DNA of 64,000 nucleotides, from NCBI GenBank assembly GCA_032158295.1, contig CM063244.1, positions 6,886,510-6,950,509 of the forward strand, read 5' to 3'. Made by a program: the position numbers and the translations under genes. Of this stretch, positions 13,510 to 24,440 are shown in pieces. A model generated the notes under the pieces. That model worked only from the letters and a program-made list of their open reading frames with translations, did not search any database and had not been told where the DNA came from. How positions within the stretch are numbered: the first letter of the stretch is position 1; the number at the start of each line of letters is the position of its first letter. This DNA is from Pycnopodia helianthoides. Taxonomy: Eukaryota > Echinodermata > Asteroidea > Forcipulatida > Asteriidae.

Positions 13510-13736
13510 CTAAACAATGTCTCTCTTCTTTTGCTCCCTGGTTTTTCGGTTGTACTTGTCTATTTTCTGTTGAGATTTCATCAGCTCTTGAAACTCTGCC
13601 TCTGATTCAGCTTTGAGGTTAAGAGCTGCTTCTGTCATCATGGACTCGCACTGACAGTTGGCCTCATTGCGATCGGCACCATTGGGGTCAATCAGAGAGA
13701 TGAGGTAGCTTCTGCCATCCTTAGCTCGGGTGCGAC
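13510..13736 (-). CDS. Left RLR terminal exon (motif VI, truncated)
   Basis: The acceptor tctcgcag precedes GT CGC ACC, which completes motif VI (G-RTRAKDGRSYLISL). A charged helical segment follows and ends at TAG (13,512-13,510), where the right copy reads GAG. Homology to the right copy continues to about 13,480 and then stops at CAGTTTTCGC. The regulatory domain that should follow is absent. Confidence 0.85.
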
Positions 13737-16700
13737 CTGCGAGACATTGTGGCAAAATTCAACTCATCATCATGGTTACAATTTCATAGACTTCATTCTT
13801 TTAAAAACTATTTAAGAGTAAAGTAAATTTAACAAATCAACAAAGAAAACCTGAGAAAAAGACTTCACCTTCCGGATAAGCAAGGAATTATTTTGCCCAA
13901 CCGACATTCATGCTATTATTAAAGCTATGTTAAGGTTGCACAATTACGGCATGATTCCCAAATGTGGTTTCTAAAAAATATGCATCCTCATCTTGTGTTT
14001 TAATTTTGTTTTGATGTTAATTTTAACAAAGAATTTGAAATTGCATCATTTTATTGTTATAACAAACTGTTATGGGTTTTTTATTTCAAGAATTTTGTAT
14101 AAGTAGAATGTATAAAGAAGATTTAAAACAAAAATAAAGTCTTCACTTGTTACAAAAAAAAACACATTTATACGCACAAGACTTGCACAGTCTACAGAAG
14201 ATCTTTTACTCTCTTACGTACAAAATTCCTTGTAGTAGGAGACCAGCGTGTAGGTCCTGTGACCAAATTCTGGTCTCCTACTATTGATGATAAAGTTATG
14301 CACTATCAATAACTCTGTAATCATACATGTCAAAACCCAACAATGCGCAACAATTCCATCACACAGTGACGCCCATAAATAATACAAAAAAACACAAGTA
14401 TAATAACAACAAACTTAATACCAAATTTGGAAAAATTTGATTAATAGAGTGTGAACAAATAGACTTTGAGCAAAAACCCACCCTTTATCTGGACACGCCT
14501 AAAGTCACTTGGCACATAGTCCAGCCGTATGACAAGATTGCAAGCTGGTACGTCGGTTCCCTGTTCAAGCAGGTTAGTTGCTACTAGCATTTGATGGGCA
14601 CCGCTGCGGAAATCCTCAATCACTTTGTTCTGTTGGGTGGAGTTCATATCTGAAAATGTAAAAAAAATTGCTGTGTTGATGTATAAAGATAAAGAAAGTA
14701 AAAATAGGAGGCAAATAATTGTGATTTAGAAGTATTATACAGGATTGGTAAGGGTACAAAATATTATTAATTAATTTTTCTATTAAGGAAAAAAGAAAAG
14801 AAAAAGGAAATTTAAACACCAATCAAAGTAGTTAATTCTCATAACCTTTAAAGTAGGAATACTGTTATGCCCGACTTTGCGGAGATGATGAAACTGTTTA
14901 TGAGACCTTCACACTGACCTCTTGACCCAGCAATCCTTCCCGGATTCAGGAATGCCAACTGTGGTGTATCCTGGATCCAGTCTTGAAGGGCTTGAGTGGT
15001 ATCGATGTTCTTGACAAACAGGATGGCCCTGGACTTAGGACGGATTCGATACTCTTTCAGGATGATCTCACAGAGTTTCTCCAGGAGTGGGTTCTCGTTG
15101 TCAGGGTCATCTTTGATCCTCTTCAGGGCCCTCTGCTCAACTTGAATCATTTAGAGACCAGTAAATGAATTAATTTCCACTACAAATGACACGCAGGTTC
15201 ACCTCCAACCCTGGCCCAATTTCATCTACTAACGAATTCTGCCCTGATATACCCACAGAGTATGGCAAGTTGTGGCCGAGCGGTTTAGCGCATCAGACTC
15301 AAGTTCTGGTGGTTGAGTCATCAGGGTGAGGGTTCGAATCCCGGTCATGACACTTGTGTCCTTGAGCAAGACACTTAACTATAATTGCTTCTTTTCACTC
15401 GGTGGTAAATGGGCAACTGTAAGGGCAGAGATGGTTCTTGTGATTGATTTAGCTTGGTGCGCTTCATATTTGGCAGCACAGGCTGTATAGGCTATTGAAG
15501 CTAAAAATGGTTTAATGAATAAAAAATATTTGACCCTGTGATGACCAGGGGTGATAATGTTAGAGTGCCATGGACGTCACTGAGTGACCGATTGGAGCTC
15601 TATAAGAAGCCACTATTATTAGGAGTATTAGTTCTGCACTTTGTAGGGCACCACAAGCGCAGAATTCTGTGGAAGTGTTAGATGGCCAGACTGACAAGTA
15701 CGTACCAGCAAAGAGAAAGGACCGTGGTCCAGCCACTGTCAATTGCAATTAATCATAGAGATAGGTCCATTCTCTATGCTATATCAAATCATATATCAAA
15801 TAGACCCCCGGCATAGGCCACCATCGCTAAGGTCAAGCAATGGAAATTGCAAGCGTGTACATGCTGCGCACAACTCTCAGCCAATGAGAGGTCTTCATTG
15901 ACCTCAGTGAGGACGCTTTTTTGAGATTGTGACATCATATGCAAGGGGTCTATCTTAGCAAGAGCACAACAAATAATTGTGTACACAAATTGGTATGAAC
16001 AATTTGAGGCTTTGTCAGGGGAAGAACTAAAAGGGTTTTGGTTCATGGACATCATGTTAGTAATCTTAATAATTAAGATTATTTGTGATTCCTGTGAATC
16101 ATGGGTTCTTAAAAAACATTTGGGTGCATTAGTCTCTGGAGGTTCAGCTAACTTACCACTATAGATCATCACGAGTTCAAAGTCATTTTTAACAAAACTG
16201 CCTATCCAGTCTTTCAATTCCTCAATCATTTGATCGATGTACCTATAGGCATCTTTACTCCGCACCTGTTTATTTATCAGCAGGGCCGAGTGATAACCCT
16301 GCAGAATAGAGGAAATATATTCAGGATCAAAATATGCACATTATTGCAGCTAGCATAAAAACAGACCCATGATAGCAAATTGCTGATAATAATAATCATA
16401 ATTTGGGAGGATTATCATCCTTAATTATTTCAGCTGAGAAGTTTAATTGCGAAGGACACGGCTACAACGTGGTCGAGACGTTGGCATGTAAAGGCGCTTT
16501 TTCGCAGCATGATGACCACGGAGCATAGTCATCAGAGATTTGTTTATTTTCATTTTTCCGGAGGGAGGAAAACTGGCCTAGAGAAAAACCTTTAGCATAG
16601 GAGAGAACCAATGCACAACCCTTCTCACATATGGCCTCAGCCGGGAATTGAACCAGGTCCGCAGTGGTGAGAGGCGAGCGTTTTACACACTAGCCACCCA

Positions 16701-19700
16701 TGCCTACCCAAAGAAAAAATGCTCCTTCTGAGCTATAGTCAATAATTGATATTCGTTCTTACCATCAGGTTCCTGATACATGCTTGGAGAATGCGATAAT
16801 CAGTAGCTTGCGTGATAATTTTTTTAGTGTTTCTCCTCATTCTGTCGCACCATTGACGATAGGCCTGGCTCTCCTTCTCAGCTGGAATTTTCTCATTTCT
16901 CATGTGCTGACGAACTGCATAACCTGTCAAACAAAATACAGGAAAGCTATCTCTTTTGTCCCACCACACTTCTGGTTTGCTCTTTCAACAAAGACACTTA
17001 CTGTACTACATAGCTGGTGAAGTTAGCTATAATCAGAGTGTGAAAACTCATGGTACAACCAAATCATGCACACACACAAAAATAATTGCAAAGCACCCAT
17101 GTTGCAAGAAAATCTCTGTTTTTGTAAACTTAGTAGTCATTTTCCATGTTTATAACTAAGTACGTCATTTTGAATGTGTGATTACATGATTTTGAAAGCT
17201 TATAAAAAGTTAAATTTAATGCTAGCTCCACAATCCTTCACACATCTATTTTGCCCAGCACCAAAACATTGACTGGCCTGGTGGACAACAGATGGAAGTG
17301 TTCCAACTACCCTGCCATAGGCGTGTGACCCAGGGGGGCAGGGGAGGGTAGTGCAACTGCCCTCCCAAATTCTAGCAAAAAAACACTTTTTACCCGGTTT
17401 TAGAAATCTGTACTTATGTTTTTAACTATGTAAAATTTCGGGCGAACCTACAACTTTGACCCCCTTAACCGAAGTTTCACCATACGCCCATGTCCCCTGC
17501 CACTCCGCCTTTTAATCTTGTAATTGGTGAGCAGGTGACCCGCTAAGGTCAAACTATGTACTTACTTTGAGAATCCAGTAGCAGTTCTTCCACTTTTATC
17601 ATAATCTCTTTGATTTTGTCAGCAAAAGGGTCAACTTGCCTGCAGTTCACCTCAATCGGTTCCACTTGAAAATAAAGAAACAAAATATCATTACTATTTT
17701 GTGTGAAGGAGTACACAACACAATTAGAGACACTAGGCTCTAAAATCAGATATGCAAGACAGAGCAATATACACCTGGCCTTATACAAGGTGTGTCATGG
17801 CTACGAGCAATCAAGCGCACTGGACTCAACCTCTGGTGTTTCTGATCAGTGGGTTCGAGTCTCGGTCTTGACACTTGTGTCTTTGAGCAAACATCTAACC
17901 ATTATTGCTTTGTCCTTCAGATGGAGCATAAAGCTGTAGGTCCTGTGTGTTGTGTAATGCACGTAAAAGAACCCAGTTTCACTTATCGCTAAGAGAAGGG
18001 GTTTGCCCTGGTGTTTCTGGGAGCACCTTGCAGGGTGTTACAAAATGGGTCTCATAATTCAAAAACTTCAAAAACCTGTCCAGAAATAAATAATGGTAAG
18101 CGCGTTGAGGCGTCTATAGATAAGGCGTTTATAAAACTAGTTTTTATTATTATTATTATTATTTTTATTATATGCCTTCACATGCTCAAAAAGAATCCTT
18201 CACTGAGGTCAAAGGAAGACCTATCAATGGCCGAGAGATGTTTGCGATATGTTTCAATAATTGTTTGACCTCAGCAAGGGGTCTATTGTAATTATGTTCT
18301 CCTGGTTAAGGACAGAATTTAACAGACACTGTTCATGAGACAGTACACTGTTTTTGGTTTTGTTTTGTTTTTGGATGAGGAAAGTTATGTCGATATTCCA
18401 TCTTATGGTTCTCAATAAACGCAAATCCGAATAAAATAAGAAGTGAAAACATCGGCAAGTGTTTTTTCAAAGAGGGATTTCAAGTTGAGTCACTCATGTA
18501 CATCTAGTTCATTTTGATTGCAGCAATTAAAACAAGCAACAATTTTTCAAAGAGGGATTTCAAGTTGAGTCACTCATGTACATCTAGTTCATTTTGATTG
18601 CAGCAATTAAAACAAGCAACAATTGTTCTGGGTCTTTGGATGCTATTTTCTCAACTTTTTCAGTTTTCCAGTTGGAAATGTTTCTCTGTATGATCAATGA
18701 GCTTTCAGATTGAAACTAAGCAATTAACTGGTACTATATTTATATAAAAAAACCCTTAATTTTCCACAATGTGTTTGAGTGAGATTCCCGTCCCGTCCTA
18801 ACAAGAAACTATGTCTTTACCCTCTTTGGGAATGTTCACACGGTTTCTCAGCTTTTCTGTGTTCCTGGTTACCATGGAGATGCTTTGGGCATCCATGTTG
18901 GCACATATCTGAATGGTATGCGAATTTGCTTGGTACTGCTCCTTTGCCTTTCCAGTCCCTAGACTGGCTGTCATTCCAATGATCTGTCGGATAAAGGGAA
19001 TTACACGTGAAGATGATACTTGTAATGTATGGGGATAAGTATGGGCTTCTTTGCCTGCCTTTCACCTCTGTGAACCTGATTCGAATCCCATCAAAGCCAT
19101 ATGTAGATTTGATTTTCAGTTCCGGGTGTGGTGGAAGGTGGTTTGCCCCCAATGCGCCAACAACGTTGAAAATAATTGAATTTGACTGTCTTGACGCAAT
19201 TGAAGCTTTATAATTGTCATGGTACAAAAAAACAATTGTGCAAACATAATGTACCCTGTGTGTGTATGTACAGGACATTTGAACCGGGTTGTTTGCAACT
19301 GTCGGTGGTCAGCCAATGAGACTGCCTGGACAAGTTTATTTTATCTGAGGGTGAAAATATTTTCAAATATACCGTTTAATAAACAACATACTTAGCTTAG
19401 AAATAATTCATTATCTATTTGATTTTTTGTACGTCGCCTCATAACATAAATAACACTTAAGGCAAATGCCCCCGTCCGTCAACTGATGAAAATGTTGTAT
19501 TCGTGGTAGCAAACGACTATAAGCAGAAACCATAAAAATAATAAATTTAAAAAACCTCGAAAAAAAACACCCAATCACTACAGGACGTATAGAGGGATTT
19601 TCTTTTAACTTGCATTTACTCTCTTTGAATCAAGATAAGGTACAGCACTGGTCGGACAATCTTGAAACAACTCCAACATCTACAATTAATGGCATGGTGC

Positions 19701-22700
19701 GTTTACTCTCTTTGAATCAAGATAAGGTATGGCGCTGGAACACTTTGAAATAAATGATAATAAATGCTAAATAAAATGGAATTTTTGATAAATACCCCTT
19801 TTGGGAACTCGCTTGCAATGAGAAATTGTTTACCTAGGATCGAGTGAGGATAGAAATCGCGATAAAATTTGATGAAAAGAGACAATGGCAACTGACTTTT
19901 CAGAAACAAGAAATAAAAGACAGTTTATTTTATCAACTCAAAACTTCAATAGAAATTGTAATGCAGAAGAACCAACAAATTCGAATAAATTCAACTCGAC
20001 TAGAATTTGAACTCAAACAAAAAATGGATTCAGCAATTAACGAATCGGAAGCTCATAGTATTTACTATAATATTTATGATGATAACATTTGGAAATAAAC
20101 GTTGCTTTGAATTGAATTGAAAAATAATCAAATAACTATGAACAAAAAAAATATAAAACTATAAACAAAAAATATTTAAAAAACCAACACAGTATCAAAG
20201 TGAGTTACAAATTAAATCACTAATAGCTTTGAAAACCAAATCCACAACAGACCAAAGTTCTAGGCAGAAGTGTCAATGATGGAGCAACCAGAAAATGTGA
20301 TATGGTCAAGTCCACTGTTGGTCTGCAATTAAATTGTCTTAGCACAAAAAGCATGGTCTTGGGGAAAGGACCATGGGTCACAAGCAAAAGTAATAAACCT
20401 ATCACTGAAAGGGAATGCGGTCATGCAAATGGCAATCAGTACTGATAAATGGCTGGCTATATTTTAGGCCATCCCCTCAGGGGAAACACTGCTGGAAAGT
20501 AAAAGAGGAATTTGAGAAGTAAAAGTATCCATGACTTGAAATGTAGGCTATTTAAAATTAAACAGGAAAAATTAAACAAGTCTAAAAATCATAAGGATTA
20601 TCCAGCCATGTCACACTGACAATTTTCAAATTAACTCCAACCCCTTCAATTTAAGGTATGGTGTGTTATACTTTCTTTGAATAAAGATAATGTATAAAGT
20701 AATTATAAAAAAAACCTCCAACTCCTACAATTCATGGCATGGTTTACTTACTCGCCAGTCTTTGAATTAAGATGGGGTACAGCAATCAATGAAGACATGG
20801 TGACTTGCTTGTTATGGTGTGCTCTCTCTGTCTCTCAAGCTCAATCAAATCTTCAGTTCATTATTTCCAGTAAAAGAAAACCATAATCAAATTCACAAAG
20901 TTAAACATATACTTTCATGCAGCCACATTTACAGTCCCTTATTAGCTTACCTGTGGTAAGTTGGTATTTCCACTCTGTTTCTCATCAAGGTAGCGTGCCA
21001 TGATAGCGTTGTAAGCATGGTCTTTCTAAAAGGATCAGATCAAATTTTAGAATCCTTTAATGAGACATGATTTAATTGTATTGATGCACTCTTTTCCCCT
21101 CAATTCAAATCAAAGCAACCAAGAGCTTGCTCCTTTTGGTTTTGCCCTGCATTATGTAAACCCACCTCTGAAATTAACCCCCTTATAAATAAATAAACTC
21201 TGTTGTTTTTCATCTTGATGCACAATTTTTTTTACACCACTCAAAATTGAACAGAGGTTGAGAGTGAACAAAAAGTCTGCCCCTTTTTTGTATACTACAA
21301 GTCACAGGTCATTACTGTTACAGCCTATAAACATTGACGAGTTTGTGTCATGAGGGTGCCTTTAATTCAAGGGTGCAAGTTGGAATTGGGTCAAACAGGT
21401 GCCATTGCTAAGTATGATTCGATGTACATGCGCAGCCCCTGCAAACTGGTTGAAGATTTCTTGCCGAAGCAAGTAGTGCTTTAAATTGGCAGCAGCGAGG
21501 GCACAGTCACACTAAACAGCTCCGTTTGAATGTTGTAAAAATCCAAGTTTAGGAATGAGAATACTGGGGAATAAGACAAAGATGGCCGACCTGACAGAGA
21601 TGGCACTCATCAAACACCAACAGTGAGAAGCGATCCAGAGGGATGTGAGCCAGGGCATTTTCCAGCAGCTGGGCCGTCAGAACAATCACATTCTTGCTTG
21701 TTATCTCTTTCTTAAGGGATGACTCCGAGGCACCGAATAAGCCGATGACGGAGAAGAAATCCACGGGGAGGAGTAACTCCCTCAACTTATTCTTCTGCTG
21801 ATCGACGAGATTCACCTGTAGGGAAAATTAAACATAGCTTTCATAAGTCACTAGTTTTTACAACTGTATGATATCAAGTATTAAACCACAAGGGAAAATA
21901 CAAGAATGGTTGAATGCTGTGTAAGTGCAATCAAAAGCGAGTTTTGAGATTTGTGGATGAGCGATAACTTCTTACAAGATGATATTGCAAAGATTACTCA
22001 ATCAGGTTATTATTACTTCAAAGATGCAAGACTCAGCCAACATTGACAGCTCTGGCACAGCCAAAGCTAGCCAATGGTATAACCAAAACAAGGGGTGAGA
22101 GGGAGAGCTCAGAACTCCACTCTGAAGAAGTGCCCACCTCCCATGAAAGAAATCATTTTTCTGTAAAACTTTGTTAAAAAGGGATACTTTTAAATCAGTG
22201 AACTTTATAACCCAACCATACTAAGCTGAAGGAAAAACGTGCCATCAGACTTTCCAATATTTCCCATTTATGAGTGTTAAGGTTAGCAACAGCCGTAGCC
22301 AAAGTCGCTCCATTTAAACCCAGCCTGTCTTACTTTGGAAACAAGAAACAGGGCGCATCTCTCTCGGATTGGTTTCGACCTTAGACTGATGAAGTGATTA
22401 TGGATGATGTAAGCAGCCACGTGAGTCTTGCCGGATCCAGAGGGTGCTACCAAGACAGTGTTTTTCCCCTTGATGGCATCCTCAGCAAGCTCCAATTGTT
22501 CTTCATATAACTTCGGCCTCTGCGCTGCAGACATCATTTTGTCTAAAGAAAAACATTTCAAGATAATAGCACTGTAATTTTTTAGACAAATTACCATTGT
22601 TAACATATCCTAGGAAAAGTAACTATTTGTTGTAGCTGAAAATGATTAACCTTGAGCTTTTGAGAAAGATAGCTGGGATGGGGCATATTTATTCAGAAAT

Positions 22701-23659
22701 GGCTTGTTGTTAAGGGTTCAGCTCCGACCCCCCCCCCCCCCAAAAAAAAACGCCCAACAATGGTCTTGTCTACAGTAGTAACTTACCCTCTTGTGGTGCA
22801 AATGCTACACCTGGGGCCATGTTGCCAGCTTGTATATCATCTTCAGGAGCCATTGCAGCATGATCATCTCCGACATGTCCTGGCTCTGGTTGCATCCTAG
22901 CTGCTTTTCCTAGACACCAATCATTGGTTCAAACAAGTTTAACTTTTTGTGTCACGAGATTGCTAAAAATATCAAAGATAATCCAGGTTGCTTCCAGGTC
23001 ACAATAAAACTACTTAATTTTGGGTTCAGCAAAGAAAACTGGGCACTCTACTGAGGTATCTAGCCCTAATGTTGGCAGTCTCCCTATTTCGCCAATTTCT
23101 ATCTTTGTGTCAGTACAAAACTAACTGACAATATTGTTCAAGTCAAAAGTAGTGTATCAATAAGTGGTTAGATTTTTCTGCCAGTCAGAAGCCATTCAAC
23201 CTGTAAGTCGTGTAGCCAGAGATCACACCAAAGTTTATGATATAACCTGAGAAACAGCAGCATAGGGACCATCTTAAGGGAATGCAACTTTTCCATAAAA
23301 CTGCCTGTCCGCAAATTTGTACTATTGCCTGCATTCACAATGTTTATGTTAGTAGTGCTGTTGTTGTACACTGTACCTGATGAGAGCAAACAACAATGTT
23401 TGTTTTGGATAATGAATACTGCAATTGATAAAACAAACAAAAAAGATTTACACAAGCTTTAACATCTTGCGAATGTGACATGCATGGGGGAAAAAATTCC
23501 TTGTAGAACATCCTGCACCTTACCTTGTGGCCATTCCCTCAATGGACTCCTTTTTCTTTTTGGGGTTAGGGTGTTTCCTGCAAGACCAGCGGCATCTTTT
23601 TTTAGTCCTTGGCTTGGACGTGATGAGTCTGGTGAACTGAGGGACATGGGTAAAGACAT
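13510..23659 (-). CDS. RIG-I-like receptor helicase, CARD-less and RD-less copy (left paralogue)
   Basis: This multi-exon gene encodes a DECH-box RNA helicase of the RLR family (RIG-I/MDA5/LGP2), cytosolic sensors of viral double-stranded RNA. Twelve exons join in frame from the ATG at 23,659 to the TAG at 13,510, giving about 649 residues. Visible motifs in order: motif Q (RPKLYEEQLEL), Walker A APSGSGKT, TAQLLENAL, DECH, TAS, ILFVKN, LVATNLLEQGTD, and motif VI QIKGRTRA. No CARD exon precedes it and no zinc-binding regulatory domain follows. The last exon stops where the right copy has GAG, and homology ends 30 bp later. The linker exon seen in the right copy is disrupted here, but skipping it keeps the frame (phase 1 to phase 1). 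It may be an LGP2-like regulator that also lacks the RD, or a decaying copy. Transcription start and untranslated regions are unknown. Confidence 0.85.
14482..14649 (-). CDS. Left RLR exon: helicase motif V
   Basis: A 168-bp exon, phase 1 to phase 1, with acceptor ttttcag and donor AAAGG|gtgggt. It encodes LVATNLLEQGTDVPACNLVI, the RLR motif V region. It has the same length as its right-arm partner at 48,295-48,462. Confidence 0.92.
14919..15140 (-). CDS. Left RLR exon: helicase motif IV
   Basis: A 222-bp exon, phase 1 to phase 1, acceptor gattcaag, donor AAGAG|gtcagt. It encodes ENPLLEKLCEIILKEY and SRAILFVKNIDTTQAL (motif IV). Same length as right-arm 47,858-48,079. Confidence 0.92.
15268..15625 (+). 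mobile_element. tRNA-derived SINE with V-like core, shared by both arms
   Basis: The tRNA-Leu-like head contains GTGGCCGAGCGGTTTAGCGC (A box) and GGTTCGAATCCC (B box). It is followed by the conserved core CACTTGTGTCCTTGAGCAAG and a tail, CTCTATAAGAAGCCACTATT, that resembles the 3' end of the LINE at 56,290. The reverse-complement copy sits at the matching intron position in the right arm (about 47,420-47,735), so it was present before the duplication. Confidence 0.85.
16157..16298 (-). CDS. Left RLR exon (helicase insertion/Hel2i region)
   Basis: A 142-bp exon, phase 0 to phase 1, acceptor ttctgcag, donor TAGTG|gtaagt. It encodes an all-helical segment starting GYHSALLINKQVRSKDAYRY, placed as in the Hel2i domain of RLRs. 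Same length as right-arm 46,327-46,468. Confidence 0.9.
16763..16923 (-). CDS. Left RLR exon (Hel2i region)
   Basis: A 161-bp exon, phase 1 to phase 0, acceptor tttgacag, donor CTGATG|gtaaga. It encodes a segment containing AYRQWCDRMRRNTKKIITQA, matching right-arm 45,709-45,869 in length and phase. Confidence 0.9.
17566..17664 (-). CDS. Left RLR exon (linker to Hel2i)
   Basis: A 99-bp exon, phase 1 to phase 1, acceptor ttttcaag, donor TCTCAAA|gtaagt. It encodes VEPIEVNCRQVDPFADKIKE and so on, matching right-arm 44,925-45,023. Confidence 0.9.
17795..18165 (+). mobile_element. tRNA-derived SINE with (ATT)n tail, left arm only
   Basis: A degenerate tRNA head (GTCATGGCTACGAGCAATCA, B box GGTTCGAGTCTC) leads to the core CACTTGTGTCTTTGAGC and ends in (ATT)n near 18,145-18,165. 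The corresponding right-arm site (about 44,290-44,820) holds a different element, so this insertion is arm-specific. Confidence 0.75.
18464..18625. repeat. Two-copy 80-bp tandem duplication
   Basis: A block including CAAAGAGGGATTTCAAGTTG repeats with 80-bp spacing (18,471 and 18,551), nearly without change. The right arm has a single copy near 43,960, so this is a recent expansion in the left intron. Confidence 0.85.
18821..18983 (-). CDS. Left RLR exon: helicase motif III
   Basis: A 163-bp exon, phase 0 to phase 1, donor GAGG|gtaaag. It encodes IIGMTASLGTG (motif III, TAS) and the following helical segment. Same length as right-arm 43,522-43,684. Confidence 0.92.
20951..21025 (-). CDS. Left RLR exon: post-DECH segment
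   Basis: A 75-bp exon, phase 0 to phase 0, acceptor ccttttag, donor CCACAG|gtaagc. It encodes KDHAYNAIMARYLDEKQSG and so on, the conserved segment after the DECH box in RLRs. Same length as right-arm 42,178-42,252. Confidence 0.92.
21591..21815 (-). CDS. Left RLR exon: motifs Ia, Ib and II (DECH)
   Basis: A 225-bp exon, phase 0 to phase 0, acceptor ccctacag, donor TGTCAG|gtcggc. It encodes VNLVDQQ (after motif Ia), IVLTAQLLENAL and LLVFDECHLCQ, the DECH Walker B box. It is almost identical to right-arm 40,884-41,108. Confidence 0.95.
22334..22542 (-). CDS. Left RLR exon: motif Q and Walker A
   Basis: A 209-bp exon, phase 1 to phase 0, acceptor ttctttag, donor CCAAA|gtaaga. It encodes RPKLYEEQLEL (motif Q) and LVAPSGSGKTHVAAYII (motif I). 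The ATP-binding lysine and threonine are intact. Confidence 0.95.
22787..22909 (-). CDS. Left RLR exon: acidic linker
   Basis: A 123-bp exon, phase 1 to phase 1, acceptor gtgtctag, donor GAGG|gtaagt. It encodes a low-complexity linker (MQPEPGHVGDDHAAMAPEDD and so on) just before the helicase. It is nine bases shorter than its right-arm partner, in frame. Confidence 0.88.
23022..23110 (-). mobile_element. tRNA-like SINE copy shared by both arms
   Basis: The degenerate tRNA-like sequence (CTAATGTTGGCAGTCTCCCT on the plus strand) mirrors the copy at 39,600-39,735 in the right arm, so it predates the duplication. Confidence 0.6.
23311..23376 (-). pseudogene. Left copy of the Asn/Gly-rich linker exon, disrupted
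   Basis: The acceptor ctctcatcag and the first 22 codons (ending VNAGNSTNL) match the right-arm exon 38,741-38,848. Homology then breaks and runs into repeat sequence, and the donor and the second motif GGDNNTI are lost. The flanking exons are both phase 1, so skipping this remnant leaves the reading frame intact. Confidence 0.75.
23524..23659 (-). CDS. Left RLR candidate first coding exon
   Basis: From the ATG at 23,659 the frame reads MSLPMSLSSPDSSRPSQG and so on, then a basic stretch, TPKRKRSPLREWPQ, ending phase 1 at CACAAG|gtaagg. The homologous right-arm exon (38,396-38,594) also has an in-frame ATG upstream. Alternatively the exon begins at the TCAG at 23,637 (phase 2), in which case more 5' exons would exist. 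I favour the ATG because no phase-2 donor was found upstream. Confidence 0.6.
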
Positions 23660-24440
23660 AGTTGGTCATTGCATTGTGCTAAGGCCCTTGAATGCAGTAA
23701 AGAACACACATTATAGCAATTTATTCACAAGAAAACACAGACAGAAAGGCTCCAGTCCGGGATTCGAGTTTCATGCCAACATTGTGTAACACAACAACAA
23801 ATTGTAAAATATTACTTTGTTAGTTTTTGAAAGATCATATCCATGTTCTAGATTTTAATAAATTTAAAACAACATCCAAACAACTGCCAATGTCATCACA
23901 TTAGGTGTTTCAGTTTTGTATTTAAAAAAAAAATTTTTTTTTCTGTTGGTGAAGGATTTTGTGCACAATTATGTGCTGATTTATATTGCTGCAAATACTT
24001 GTTTCCCCTCAACTTTCATAGATTTTCAGACATCTCTGGAGGACTTGTAGGGGCCTACTGGTACAAACCTTTATGATCAAGAAGCTTTCTTAAGAATTAC
24101 CAACCCTGTTTCTTTGTCTTTAAAGCTCTGTTCGTTTTGAGGCCAATGATTTGTTTACTCATTGATGTAATGACTGCCAAGAAGGTAGGCACTATCGCCT
24201 CTTTACTTTCCCAACAACTCTGATGTTTGATGTCACTTAATACTCGGTAAATGAAACTGTCCTGTGTAATCTTGAAGAAGTGGGCTTTTTAAATCCACAC
24301 CACAGACTGCATTCACTCTCTTCCATTGAAAATAAATCTTTGGAATAATGGAATAACAATTATTTGAAATGTTACCACTTTAAACAGGGCCCCATTTTCC
24401 AGAGCTCTTAAGAATAAGTTTGAAATTAGTTTCCAAACAC

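Larger units (their letters stand above)
12740..24440. repeat. Left arm of a large inverted duplication
   Basis: This segment is the reverse complement of 37,305-54,080 at the level of exons, introns and flanking non-coding sequence. Example: the TAGCCCTACTTATTTATTATAGG-type block at about 13,060-13,115 matches the one at about 53,450-53,510. The inner limit (about 24,440) matches 37,305. Relative to the right arm it lacks about 3.4 kb between the truncated last exon (13,480) and about 13,200, and it lacks several MITE insertions. It carries the minus-strand RLR gene. Confidence 0.88.
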
